From contig MJGA01000017.1 in NCBI GenBank assembly GCA_001910725.1, forward strand, positions 1-64,000: 64,000 nt of DNA, in the 5' to 3' direction. The translations under genes and the position numbers were made by a program. The DNA is from Phanerodontia chrysosporium (lineage: Eukaryota; Basidiomycota; Agaricomycetes; Polyporales; Phanerochaetaceae). Numbering within the stretch: position 1 is the first letter of the stretch; each line of letters opens with the position of its first letter. The notes beneath the pieces were generated by a model that saw only the letters and a list, made by a program, of their open reading frames with translations, was not told the origin of the DNA and did no database searches. Shown piece after piece: positions 53,772 through 64,000 of this stretch.

Positions 53772-55537
53772 ACGACCTAGTCCGCTGTCGAAAGGTGGGC
53801 AAGGTGGTGGGGTGGACGGCAACGAGTGATGGAGGGAAGAGACGAGTAAAGTATAGTGTCAAGAGGGAGGAAGACCAAAATTTGCAGAATTAGAAAGAGG
53901 AAAGGGGATTGTGAGGCGTGCAAGCCACGAGTTGGGAATATCCGGGCTTTGGTCTTGGAACGGGGACAGTCTTGCCTCGAGGCAGCAGGCGCCGCTGATG
54001 CGAGAGCACTTGTCCGAGTGTTGTTGCGGGACAACGGGCACGAAACGCAGGTCGGCGTAGACGAGTGGGTTGGCAACGAGAGGTTCAAACGAAGGTGGTC
54101 GTCGTCGTCGGAAAGGCGGTGGTGGTGCGAGTCTCTACTTTTGTTCAGGCTCAAGCAATCAACTCTAGGGCCGAAAAAGGCAAACGACCAGGCGGGATCG
54201 TCTCCCCCGCTGAACCACCAGCACGACTGCTCATCTCGCCTTCATTTTCACCGCAATATCTGCGGAAACCAGCTCTCCAGCAACGCACCAGAGGCCACCA
54301 TACTGAGGATGGCACACAACGCTTTCGGAGGAATAATCATGGGCCCGCACATGCGGTGATATCACCATCACACATAGCTGCCTATCACGCTGCAGTACAG
54401 GGCCTGTGTCGGACAGACAGATAATCCTCCTGAGACCTCTGGCGGATGCAAATCAGCGAGATCGCACACGAGTACCGTCGTCCCTGGTCAGTACGACGGT
54501 GAAGGTTCCCTTGGGGAGACCACTGACGCTACGGCGACGCTGAAATGCACACCCTTGCGCTGCCCCATAGCTACCACATATATCCTCCACGTCACCATGA
54601 AGTAATAGCGGACCGTCGGCGCTGCGGGGCCGCGTGTGGGACGGTCGATGCCGCCAAAGTCCACGGCGCCCAACAGGACGACCACACTGGTGACACAGGG
54701 ACCCAGCAGGAACACGCCGGACCTGTGTGGTACAGCCCATCCTGTGAGCCAAGTCCGTTTGCAGTCGGCTGTGAGACATCTTGCCCCTAGCGGGTACGCG
54801 AAGATCATGAGCTGGATATGATAGCGCAGCGGGCACTGCTCGAGAGGACGACGCCTGCCGTAGGGCGGATATGCGCGATCGCTACACGATAGTACGCGAG
54901 CGTTGCGCACCCAGCTGAGAAGCTTGTCAACGCTATCTCAGAGCTACGCTGCGCATGATGTCAGAAACATCTCAAAGGGTCCGACTGCCCGTGGACAGGT
55001 AGGGTAAAGGGCTCGGTAGCTATCGCCAGTCTGCCGCCCTATGTGAGTGCGCGGGAACAGCGAGGGCAGGGGCAACGCAAACCTTACCTCGTTGACAAAC
55101 TACCGGCTTCGCACGCCCATCGCCCGCCTGGACCTGTGCCGGTCCTGGCCCTCCAGCGGAAGGGCCGCGCCTTGAGCATCGCCGTGAGAGCACAAATCGG
55201 GCACATGGGCGCCGCTGCGCTACTGACAGCGTGCCTGCGCATCTCAACCACCAAGCCGAAGCTTTACCTTGCGACTGCTAGGAAAGAGGAGCTGGCGGAA
55301 GGCATGGCAGAGTAAGTGAGAAACTGAGCTGGCCACAGCTTGGATCGGAGTCTGGACGATGAACAGTCGGAGCGTTGTGTGTTTTGATCTCCGAATGGGA
55401 AATGTGTGGCGTTACGAGAACTGCATGCCTCTAAAGTCAAATCGCACCTGACAACAGTTGTAGAGCATACACGAGGCAGAATGCATGCTACCATATCGAC
55501 AAAGGTAGCTCAGTGCACATGCAATATATGAGCTGAC
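53772..55537. other. Long divergent intergenic region, PX kinase / Swi5
   Basis: About 1.77 kb. ORFs at 54488-54910 (-) and 55043-55315 (+) lack motifs and splice context. No RNA gene or repeat is recognised. Confidence 0.45.
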
Positions 55538-55947
55538 ATGCCAACCGCAAATTGGGGACAGAAACAGCAGGAGCGCATCGCGGCGCTCGAGCGAGAGATC
55601 GTCGAGCTGCAGGCGAAGCTTGGGTGTGTTACCAACGCATATACCCAGGCATTTGCACTCACACTATTTTGAAGGGCCAATGAAGATGCGGATGCGATAG
55701 TATCAAAGCATATCAAGTTGTTGCACAGCTACAACGAGGCGAAAGATGCAACTCAGGTGAGCCACATGTATCTAGCTTCCGCAGTCGTTCACTCAATATC
55801 TGGTTACCCAGATACTCATTGGGCGGGTAAGTTGAGCAATCTTTGTGCACAAATAACCGCCTAACATCACGAATACAGCTTGCTGCCCACAGAGGAGTCA
55901 CGATACGGCAGATTCACAATGAGTACGGACTCACCGACAAAGATTAG
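55538..55947 (+). CDS. Swi5-like recombination accessory protein
   Basis: Four small exons: 55538-55623, 55675-55756, 55812-55826 (15 nt) and 55879-55947, ~83 aa, the normal Swi5 size. It reads MPTANWGQKQQERIAALERE, then ELQAKLGANEDADAIVSKHI, LLHSYNEAKDATQ, ILIGR, LAAHRGVTIRQIHNEYGL and TDKD. The pattern K-LL-x-YNE-KDxxQxLIGxLA and the closing YGL are characteristic of Swi5/Sae3. With Sfr1/Mei5 it loads and stabilises Rad51 or Dmc1 filaments in homologous recombination, in the nucleus. The coiled N-terminal helix is the Sfr1-binding part. GT-AG borders are all present, and no frameshift is needed. The tiny third exon means simple ORF calling misses this gene. Confidence 0.88.
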
Positions 55948-56117
55948 ATGCAACCATGCTTTAAAATCGAGGGTGAGTGATGAGAAATAAGATGTAGTCA
56001 TATGCCTATGAGGGGTATACCATGATACAGGGGAATCATGTATGATAGATGCGTCTAGCAGATGAAGTGTAGTAATCCGTTCCATCGAGAACGCGGGAAA
56101 GAACGACAGGGAAACAA

Positions 56118-59100
56118 TCACTGCGATACCACAGCCTGAATGCTGTTCGTCCGCTCAAGCAAGCCCTTGACACGGCGGCTGAGCTTCTCGCCCTCCATGC
56201 GGCGCTCCCACACCTGGTACGCAGGCGTCTTCTTCTTCGGTACCCACGCACGGCTGTGGCCGTCTTTACTGGTCCGCGAAGTGATGTCGACCACCCGTGG
56301 CGAGGCGGTGTACTTGAAGACTTCGCGATAGAGCAGCTTGGACTCGGCAGCGAGAGTTGTGAGGGAGACGGGCGTGCTCGGGCCTTCGGAATCTGAATCG
56401 TCCGTGTCTGAGAGACCCGAGGGAACCAGGGGAGGTGTCTGTTGACGAGACATCGGGAGGGGAAGCTTGGGGAGAGCTTCGATCTCGCGCAGCAGGTCCT
56501 GACCTTTGAGGAAGGAGTTCTCCGTACGAAGGAACCGCACGGTACGCCGCAAGGCATCGAGCTGAGCACGCATGAGCACGATATCATTATAGAAGAACAA
56601 GTGACGATCACCTGTTCTAGAAGATAGGATGTCTCGAGATTGCCTTCTACCTGGACACTCTCAGTCTCAGCGGGTTGCACACCAGTGGATGCTGTCACCA
56701 AGTCAGCACGCATATCCAGCAAGGCAAACGGCATACACCCACCTTGCCGCTCAACGCTGCTCGCCGCAGCCTTGAGTTTCTTGTTATCCTGCTCAAGGGC
56801 ATCCAGGTCGGACTGCAGCTGCTCCATCGCTTCTTCGTACGCCCGCTCCTGCTTCCTGGCCTTCTGAAGCTCGGCCTCAAGGTCAGCGATCATCTCGCCT
56901 TGTTTCTTTACTCCTTCCATGCGGCGCTCCATGAGTTCAATCTTGACACTGCTCTCTTGTATGTGTTGGTCTTTCGCCTTGAGCGTGCGGACGAGCGCCT
57001 GCATTTCATCGTTAAGTTGAGCAAGTTTCCGCTCAGCCTCAACGTTAACAGCCGTCGCAGATTTGATCTCAGGAATGCGGCTAATCCAGGGCGCCACACC
57101 AGAAACTACAGACCATTTAGCGCACAATCTGTGTTACTAGAGAGAAAACTCACTCTTCTGCACGTTCTCGCTCTCACTTGCCGCTTGGATGAGCGTGTTC
57201 ACCTCCTGGCTGACCTTCGTGAAGAATTCGGCGACAGCTTCCCATGACGCAGACGCGCCATCACCTGCATTCTTCCCAATGGTCGACGCAGCACACTTCT
57301 TGACGAACTCCAAAATCGACGCGAGCTTGACGGCGGCTTTGGAGCTGCGCGCCTCGCTCAGGTGTGGCATCACCTGCTGTGCCAACGAGAACCCAAAGTT
57401 GACAAGCTCCGGGACATTCTCGCTCAGTGACTTCAGCTGCGGTACCAGGTGAGCCTTTACGGCCGCTGAATCCCCAATTAGATCCTCGAGGCGCTTGGCA
57501 AGCTTCCTGCAGAACAACATGAGTCTAGAGCTCATGATTAGTCTAGCGACCTTACCTTGTTAGAACCTTCATGCCCCTGCATTGGTCTAGGAGCTTCTGT
57601 AGGGGCTCGAAGAACTCGGCTTGTGAGTCGATGCCATCAGTGTCGACTTCTTGATCTAACCCAATGTGAGCTGCAAATAGGGACCATGAACAATGTAAAC
57701 CCTCACCTTCGTCCTCCATGACACCGTTAATAGCGGTTTTTATGAGGCCAAGAGAAGCAGAGAACATCTCCAGGTCGTAATCACATGAGAGGGCGTAACC
57801 AAGCTCGCGCTCGCCAAGGTCGAAGTCGAACCCATTGAAGTACGTCTCAACCAAATGGTCGAACTGTGATTGAATCCTGAGGGAGCGCTCAGTTAAGAAA
57901 TCACGAATCACGAGGAAACTGCGCCTACTTTGCAGCGTCGCTAACACACTCGTATGCGCGGAACTCTTCGCGACGGAGCAAATCGATATGCATATCGATG
58001 CGCTTCTCCATCGGTGCGACGTCGGGGTAGATGCGACCGATGTTCAAGAACGATTCGACATCGCACCGACGCAAAATCGCTGCGAAACGCTGGCAGGTGA
58101 TAGACAGGTTCGACAAACGTCCACGCAGCTATAACGCAGTGTCAACATGACAGCCTAATGTTTATACGATGGGACGTACCTCGCAAATACCAACAAGCGC
58201 TTCCGACACGGGTCCAGTGAGGGCATCTGGCAGATTGTGCGCTTGAGCCACGAAGGTGTTGATAAGGTCGATCTTGGCTGCGAGCCGCTGGAAGAAAATG
58301 TACGTGTTGGTGGCGTCCATGTCCGTCTCGACATAGATTTGTGGCAAGTAGGGCTGGATGATGTCGAGCATCTCGCGCGTCTCCTTCGCCTCGATCCGTC
58401 TGAGTTCGAGCTCGATAGCCCGTGCTTGGTTCTTCGACGCAGAAGACTGCAGCTTGAGGTTAAGAGACATCATGGCAGCGGTCTGGGATGCAGCTGTCGC
58501 AGACTCGTGCTGGGCAGTCTGTGTCTCCGCACGCAAAGTGTCGAGCTCGTTCTGCAACTGCATGACCAATTCGCGGAACTGTACGATGGTGCCCTCAAGG
58601 TCCTGGCATGCATCTTCGAGCATCTGAATCTTGCGAGCCTGCTCGCGAATCTCGACATCCTTTGCGTCTGCAGAATGTGAGCTATGGATGCAAGTCCAAC
58701 GCATAAACACGTACTGAGGTCCTCCTGCATCGCCTTTTCTGTTTCGATATGGTTTTCCTCGAGTTCATCGTTCAACTCTTTCAATGCCTCAAGATCCTCA
58801 ATGGTGACGCGCATTTCCTCGATTTTCTCTCCAAGCATGAGGTTGCGCTCGGTGAGCTGCACAAGCATCTCTTCTGCACCAAGAGCGTCATCAAGCTGCG
58901 CTTTGAGGTCATCTATCTGAACTTCGGCATTCGCGAGCTTGATGAGAGTCGACTCGTATTGTGCTGCACGAATGGTGAGGTCTGTGCGAGGAATACGCGA
59001 AGACGACAGAAACATACATTGCAACTCTTCGAACTCGGCCACGTCTTTCTCCATCTCCGCGATGCGCCTCTTCTGCTCTTGGTCGGTCTCCTGTGTGATG

Positions 59101-60493
59101 TCTCGCAGCCTGACCTCGGTCAGCTATACCCCACGCGGTGATTGACCAGTAAAGCGCACCTGATCAAGGCCTCCTTGAGCCTTTCGTTCTGCTTCTCCAG
59201 CTGGATATACGGCAGTGAGTGCTTGACGCCCTCATTTCCATCTTCGCTAGAGCCGCCTTCTCTGGAGTGCTGTAGTTCCACCTCCATGATGGCCAAACGT
59301 TCCTTGAGCTCCTCAACCTCGAGCTCAGCAGCTTCTGCGCGCTCCTCAGCAACCTCCTTGTCCAACGTCGCCATTTCCAGCTGCTCCTGCCAATCCGCGA
59401 TTCGGTTGTCAGAAAGCTGGGTTAGCTGCTGGGCATCTGCTAACTCGCGTTTGGTGGCGATGAGTTCCGTTTGAAGTTGGTTGAGCTTCGCTTGTAGCTT
59501 GGGTCGCAGAGCAACGAACGATTCAGCTTCGCTTAGACGAGTCTCTAGTTCGCGAATATGACGTGCGTCGTCTGCACGCTTGATTTCGAATACACGAATC
59601 TTCGCGCGTAGCTCTTGCAGCTCGGTGTCATCTGGAGGTGGTGGTTGCTTGGCTTTCTCGTGGGTACAATGCCTGATAGAGTTAAGATGCACTTACTGGG
59701 GGCGTGCTAGGACGTGTTGGGGGCAGGTCCTGTATGGGCTCCGGCGACGGGGCAGGGGGAGGGGTAGCAACGCGACGCAAGTGCGACTGCTGCAGAGGGG
59801 AAGAGGACAGCACAGAAGCCGTCGGAGGAGACTGCGAAATAGGCGAAGGCTCAAGCTTATGGACCCTGTCCTGTGGAAACGCGTCTGTGCTCCGTTGCTT
59901 CAGAATCCCGGGGCTCGGAGGTGCGTCGGAGATCACAGACGTTCGACGCGCAGCCGCACGTGGTGTGAGGGATATCGAAGGCTGCCGCCTCGCTGGAGAA
60001 GCACTGGCAGTAATCTTCGCACGCGACGGGGAGGCAAGCCCAACACTAGGGTTCGGACTGACACTCGCGCTGGATGTCTTCGAGGGGCTGTTGGCACGCG
60101 CGGAACCTATAGAACGAGCGGTGTTCGTACGAGAGAGCCCGGTGCTTGTGGTTCGCTGATGCCCTAGCGTGGGCCTGGAAACTACGGGCTAGCACGCACA
60201 TTCAGCCTTATACATGCACAGTCAGCTGCGTGCACTCACTGGCGGCGCAGGCGTGGGCTCTGGTAATGCAACGATGGCCTTGACCTGACTGGGACGCACG
60301 AACATGCCATGTTGGGGCTTACAGGTGAAGTATTTTACGCCCTGTACACTTCCGTCATTCTTTCCAGTTGGCTCATCCAGTTCCACTCCGACCCATTTGC
60401 CGCGGAGAAGGAGGTCGCCCCGCAGAAGCGAACCACGCCTCGACCTGCAGGGATTTCTACTATGGCGCCGATAGGAGGGTCGGTCGGCGCCAT
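56118..60493 (-). CDS. Dynactin p150Glued subunit (CAP-Gly, coiled coil)
   Basis: Start ATG 60493 ([15 protein letters not shown]). The CAP-Gly domain reads [15 protein letters not shown], then [40 protein letters not shown]; one base missing at 60400-60401 falls inside it. A Ser/Pro linker ([17 protein letters not shown]) leads to long coiled coils ([35 protein letters not shown] heptads; [20 protein letters not shown]) and the conserved middle: [56 protein letters not shown]. The C-terminus has another coiled coil and [20 protein letters not shown]. About a dozen short introns. The protein binds microtubules and links dynein to cargo and nuclei; hyphal nuclear migration needs it. ~1250 aa, as expected. 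Confidence 0.88.
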
Positions 60494-61020
60494 TGCTGCG
60501 ACCTCGGAGGGAGACTTCGAGCGAGGCTCAGATGTGGAAGATGGTCGCGGTGCAGTCGACGACGCGTGCGGTAAGTAACAAGGTAAGTTCGCGCTTTGAT
60601 CGTTGCGTAATCCGCGTCCTTACTTATACTGACCGTGAGAATGTTTGCAATAAGCGAGCGTTGTATGGTCGGCTCTTAGGCTTGTGACCATAAACAGTGA
60701 CGTCTGGAGCGGTGCGCCCGGACTTCTTCACTGTACAACTGGTTGCTCGTCTTGGGAGAGATCCCCGCCTGCTGTCGGCGTGGTTCATTTTGCTGTGAGC
60801 AACAGTGTCGGTGAGGTCGGTTCACTGGTGAGCACACCTGCTCTCTGCTCAGTCTTTACACTCTGAATGTCAGCCTTGTCGTTCCATTTTAGTCGGCATA
60901 AGGTGGAATATTCCCTGTACGCCTCGTGGTCTGCTCACGCTTGCGGCGCAGAAATAGGGCTGTAGGACTATGATGAATATGAGGAATGGACATGATAGTG
61001 CGTCCCCTACTTGATGTCCC
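60494..61020. promoter_or_regulatory. Divergent promoter region, dynactin p150 / Raptor
   Basis: 527 nt between two divergent start codons, so both genes may share regulatory DNA. No specific motif is claimed. Confidence 0.4.
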
Positions 61021-64000
61021 ATGGTTCCGATTTTGAACCTCGTCCGTTCACTAGACGGTGTTCCATGGCCACCGAGCCGCAATGGGCTCAACGGTCGTGG
61101 ATCCGAAGAATCAGAGACTGAATACCGCTCGCTATCACGATCCGACCCCTCTTCTGGCCAACATCGGAATGGCAGGGGCATAAACGGTCACCATCTTGAG
61201 GCCGGTCCTGCTCCCTCTGTCACCACTGCACCTGAAGCACCCCCGAATGTCCCATACTGGTCTGCGAAGCGGCACCTCACTTGTGGCAATCCCGCGCCTC
61301 CTCCGAAATGGGCCCCAAAGATGAAGCCGTGGCGTGCATCTCCCTCGAAGCTCAAGACCCATAATGCTTGTCTAGTGCTCTGCTTGAACATCGACGTCGA
61401 CCCTCCAGATGTTGTGAAGACTCATCCATGCGCGAATCTGGAATGCTGGGTTGACCCACATAGCATGCCATCGTACAAGGCCCTCGAGATCATCGGAACG
61501 AACTTACGCCACCAGTTCGAAGGCCTCAGCCCGAAGATCATGTATAAGGCATTCTTGGATCCCTCCGACAATGAGCTGCGCGAAGGCTGTATCAAGGCGC
61601 GAAACTCTGCGAAGGACGACGCGGTGCTATTTCACTACAACGGCCATGGAGTGCCGAAGCCTACACCTAGCGGCGAGTTATGGTGCTTCAACAAGAACTA
61701 TACTCAGTACATACCGATGTCGCTGCAGGAACTACAGCGCTGTCTCGGGACGCCGTGTGTCTACATCTGGGATTGTTCGTCCGCTGGCCACTTGCTCAAC
61801 AACTTCATAACGTTCGCCAAGCGCCTCGATGAGGATACGCACATGAACACGGGCAGCTATCCTGACCCACCTTTCCAAGATGCGATACAACTTGCCGCTT
61901 GCCTTGCTGATGAGCAACTTCCCTCTTGCCCCGAACTCCCCGCCGATTTGTTCACCTCGTGTCTGACATCGCCCATAGACATTGCTCTTCGTTGGTTCAT
62001 CATGAACAATCAGCTACCGAACAACATCACAACCGACATGGTCATGCAGCTCCCTGGAGACTTGAAGGACCGGCGTACCCCACTCGGGGAGCTCAATTGG
62101 ATCTTTACCGCGATTACAGATACGATCGCATGGACTACATTCCCCGAGAGATATTCACCCGTCTATACCGGTCCGACTTGCTTGTGGCGTCGCTCTTCCG
62201 TAATTTCCTGCTTGCCGAGCGCATCATGAAGAACTATCACTGCACGCCACATACATCCCCTGCGCTACCCGCCACCAATACCCATCCACTTTGGGCCTCG
62301 TGGGACCTGGCCGTCGATGCTTGCTTGCGGCAGCTACCGGAACTGCTGAGACACGCAGACCCTCCACCGAACGGCCAGATCCCAGCATCTCTTACGACCA
62401 GCCGACGCAGGGCCACTGCTGCTGCGCCAAGTGCTCCTGGCAATGAAGCCAACAGCGAGAAGCAATACACCTACGTTCCGAGCCGGTTCTTCTCCGATCA
62501 GTTAACAGCGTTCGAGGTATGGATCTCGAGAGGTGGTTCGGCCTTGACAAAGAGGGGACCACTCTCGCTCCCTTTGAGTAGGGAACAGTCGCCAAGTCCG
62601 GAGCAGAACGGTTCCGCTAGTCCATTCCCACCTCCGGCCAGTTCAGATTCGACCAAGGATCTTGTGCCTCGCAAGCCTCCTGATCAGCTGCCTATTGTGC
62701 TCCAAGTGCTTCTCTCTCAGCCCCATCGCCTTCGCGCTCTCATCTTGCTGTCGCAATTTGTCGACCTAGGCCCATGGGCTGTACATCTAGCCTTAACCAT
62801 CGGCATCTTCCCCTACATATCTCGACTTCTCCAAGCTGCGGGACAGGATCTGCGGCCCGTCCTAATATTTATCTGGGCCCGAATCCTTGCAGTCGATCCC
62901 ACATGTCAGGTAGATTTGTATAATTCGCAGGGCTATCGCTACTTCGCGAACGTGCTGGCCGCTCAGGAGGATCCCCGTGCTCCCGTAATTCCCAATGGCT
63001 CGGAGCACAAGGCCATGTGCGCCTTCATTCTGTCTGCGATCGCGCGCGACTATCCACATGGCCAGCGGGTGTGCTGGAGTGAGCGCGTCTTCGATGCCTG
63101 CTACGAGCTTCTGGACGACAGCGACTTCTTGCTTCGGCAATGGTCAGCTCTGTGCATCGCGCAGATCTGGGACCAGAACGATGAACTGCGAATTTTCGGC
63201 GTGGACAGAGGGACGCAAGACAAGCTTATCGCCCTGCTGTCGGACGACTCTGCCGAAGTTCGCGGTGCGGCATTGTACGCTCTCGGGACCTTCCTCGGTG
63301 CTTCAGGCTCTGGGGATCTCGGCAAACTCGGCGGTGGCGGATCTGGGACCATGCAGCAGCTGGAAGAACGTATCCACTTCCGGATGGAAGTCGCAGTCGT
63401 GACCGGCGCCGCCCTTGCTATCAAGGAGGACGCGAGTCCGATGGTGCGGAAGGAGCTTCTGGTCGTTATCAGCTGCCTTGTCAAGGAATGGCGTGGTTAC
63501 TTCATTGTCTGCGCGTGGCTCTACTGGGAGGAAGAGCGTCGTCGCAACAGTCAGAACGCGCACAGGATGAGGATGTTGCGGAACAAGCAGTCGCGGAATG
63601 GCTCGGTGGCTTCGAGGACGACAATGTCCGCGAAGAGAACCGAGTCTGGCTCTCGTCATTCTTCACCATCTTCTCCGTCTTGCTCGAGCTGTCGTGCGAC
63701 CCCTACCAGGAAGTTGCGACGAATGCCCAGACGGTTGTTGACTACATCATCGCGTTGCTCCTGGAGTCGCCGTTCACCAGGCTGGAGAGCACATCCCTGA
63801 ACAAGCCTCCGCCGAACGCGCTCTCAGCCGTCATGAAGCGTCGCACGAGGGCCCGTGTGCCATCCCACGGTTCTCAGACATCCACGACACAGGCACCCCC
63901 TTCGCCAAGCACAAGGCCGGGCTGACGCGGAGCGAGACCATGGGCAGCGCAATGTCATCTGCGACCTCGTCGGTCGTCAGCAACACCCTGAAGCGGACGT
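61021..64000 (+). CDS. Raptor (Mip1/Kog1), TORC1 scaffold, 5' part
   Basis: Start ATG 61021 (MVPILNLVRSLDGVPW); the gene runs off the window. The Raptor N-terminal caspase-like domain is plain: LVLCLNIDVDPPDVVKTHPC, FHYNGHGVPKPTPSGELWCF, YTQYIPMSLQELQRCLG and VYIWDCSSAGHLLNNF, holding the His (GHG) and Cys (DCS) of the caspase-like fold. The armadillo-type part follows: EIFTRLYRSDLLVASLFRNF, LPIVLQVLLSQPHRLRALIL, VLAAQEDPRAPVIPNGSEHK, DSAEVRGAALYALGTFLG. Raptor presents substrates to TOR and senses nutrients with Rag GTPases. Frame breaks lie at 62142-62145 (CCCC), about 63520-63575 and about 63845-63858; beyond the last, PRFSDIHDTGTPF and RSETMGSAMSSATSS continue the gene. Confidence 0.93.

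Noticed and set aside
54488..54910. Minus-strand ORF with hydrophobic stretches
   Set aside because: Apparent membrane segments are isolated, with no good start context or neighbouring exon; more likely a chance ORF in a long gap.
1..64000. Programmed +1 frameshifting as an explanation for the many frame breaks
   Set aside because: The breaks occur in unrelated genes, at C/G runs without slippery heptamers or pseudoknots, and nearly all in one direction; sequencing error is simpler.
1..64000. tRNA, rRNA, transposons, terminal repeats, secondary-metabolite core genes
   Set aside because: Scanned by eye for B-box (GGTTCGA), reverse transcriptase/transposase motifs and PKS/NRPS/terpene motifs; none convincing. 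Absence by eye is not proof.

Overview
The window is a gene-dense stretch of a filamentous basidiomycete genome, most likely an Agaricomycete (the family set resembles polypores). The evidence is eukaryotic housekeeping genes (Raptor, dynactin p150Glued, Cdc4/FBXW7, U1A-type snRNP protein, Swi5, NAD-malic enzyme, adenosine kinase), many 49-60 nt GT-AG introns with CTNA-like branch sites, GC-rich exons and short intergenic gaps. I see no rRNA, tRNA, transposon, CRISPR array or prokaryote-type operon.

Layout. 0-5 kb: 3' part of an SR-like gene, a conidiation-6-like gene, a small hypothetical gene and a six-exon D-amino-acid oxidase. 5-12 kb: three paralogous CCCH-finger genes (5214-7271 +, 9558-10683 +, 12019-11102 -) around a damaged MYND-finger gene. 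12-18 kb: Cdc4-like F-box/WD40 gene, MARVEL membrane protein, and a protein with two PH-like (RanBD-like) domains and PPxY motifs. 18-25 kb: malic enzyme, LysM membrane protein, U1A/U2B''-type RRM protein, acidic protein. 25-33 kb: a five-module RNA-repair-like protein, BTB protein, adenosine kinase, C2H2 factor. 33-46 kb: long disordered protein, thioredoxin, second BTB protein, F-box protein. 46-64 kb: GRAM-VASt lipid-transfer protein, PX-AGC kinase, Swi5, dynactin p150Glued and Raptor (cut by the window end).

Two candidates are the most novel. The 25058-27659 gene joins a 2H phosphoesterase, a helical linker, a dual-specificity-phosphatase-like module, a P-loop polynucleotide-kinase-like module and an Rnl2-like RNA ligase in one polypeptide, in the reverse order of classical fungal tRNA ligase. 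The CCCH cluster is an apparently lineage-specific family with a conserved intron, a shared TTC(T/G)CACGTG upstream element and, in two members, PPxY motifs, which also occur in the nearby PH-like gene. Several neighbours are ubiquitin-related (Cdc4, F-box, two BTB), but nothing here shows that they act together.

A caution affects every gene model: about half of the genes can be read through only if one base is restored, usually in a C or G run (roughly 20 sites). The pattern looks like homopolymer under-calling in the assembly rather than mass pseudogenisation. Exon joins below were made by eye from splice signals and reading frame, and none is supported by transcript data.
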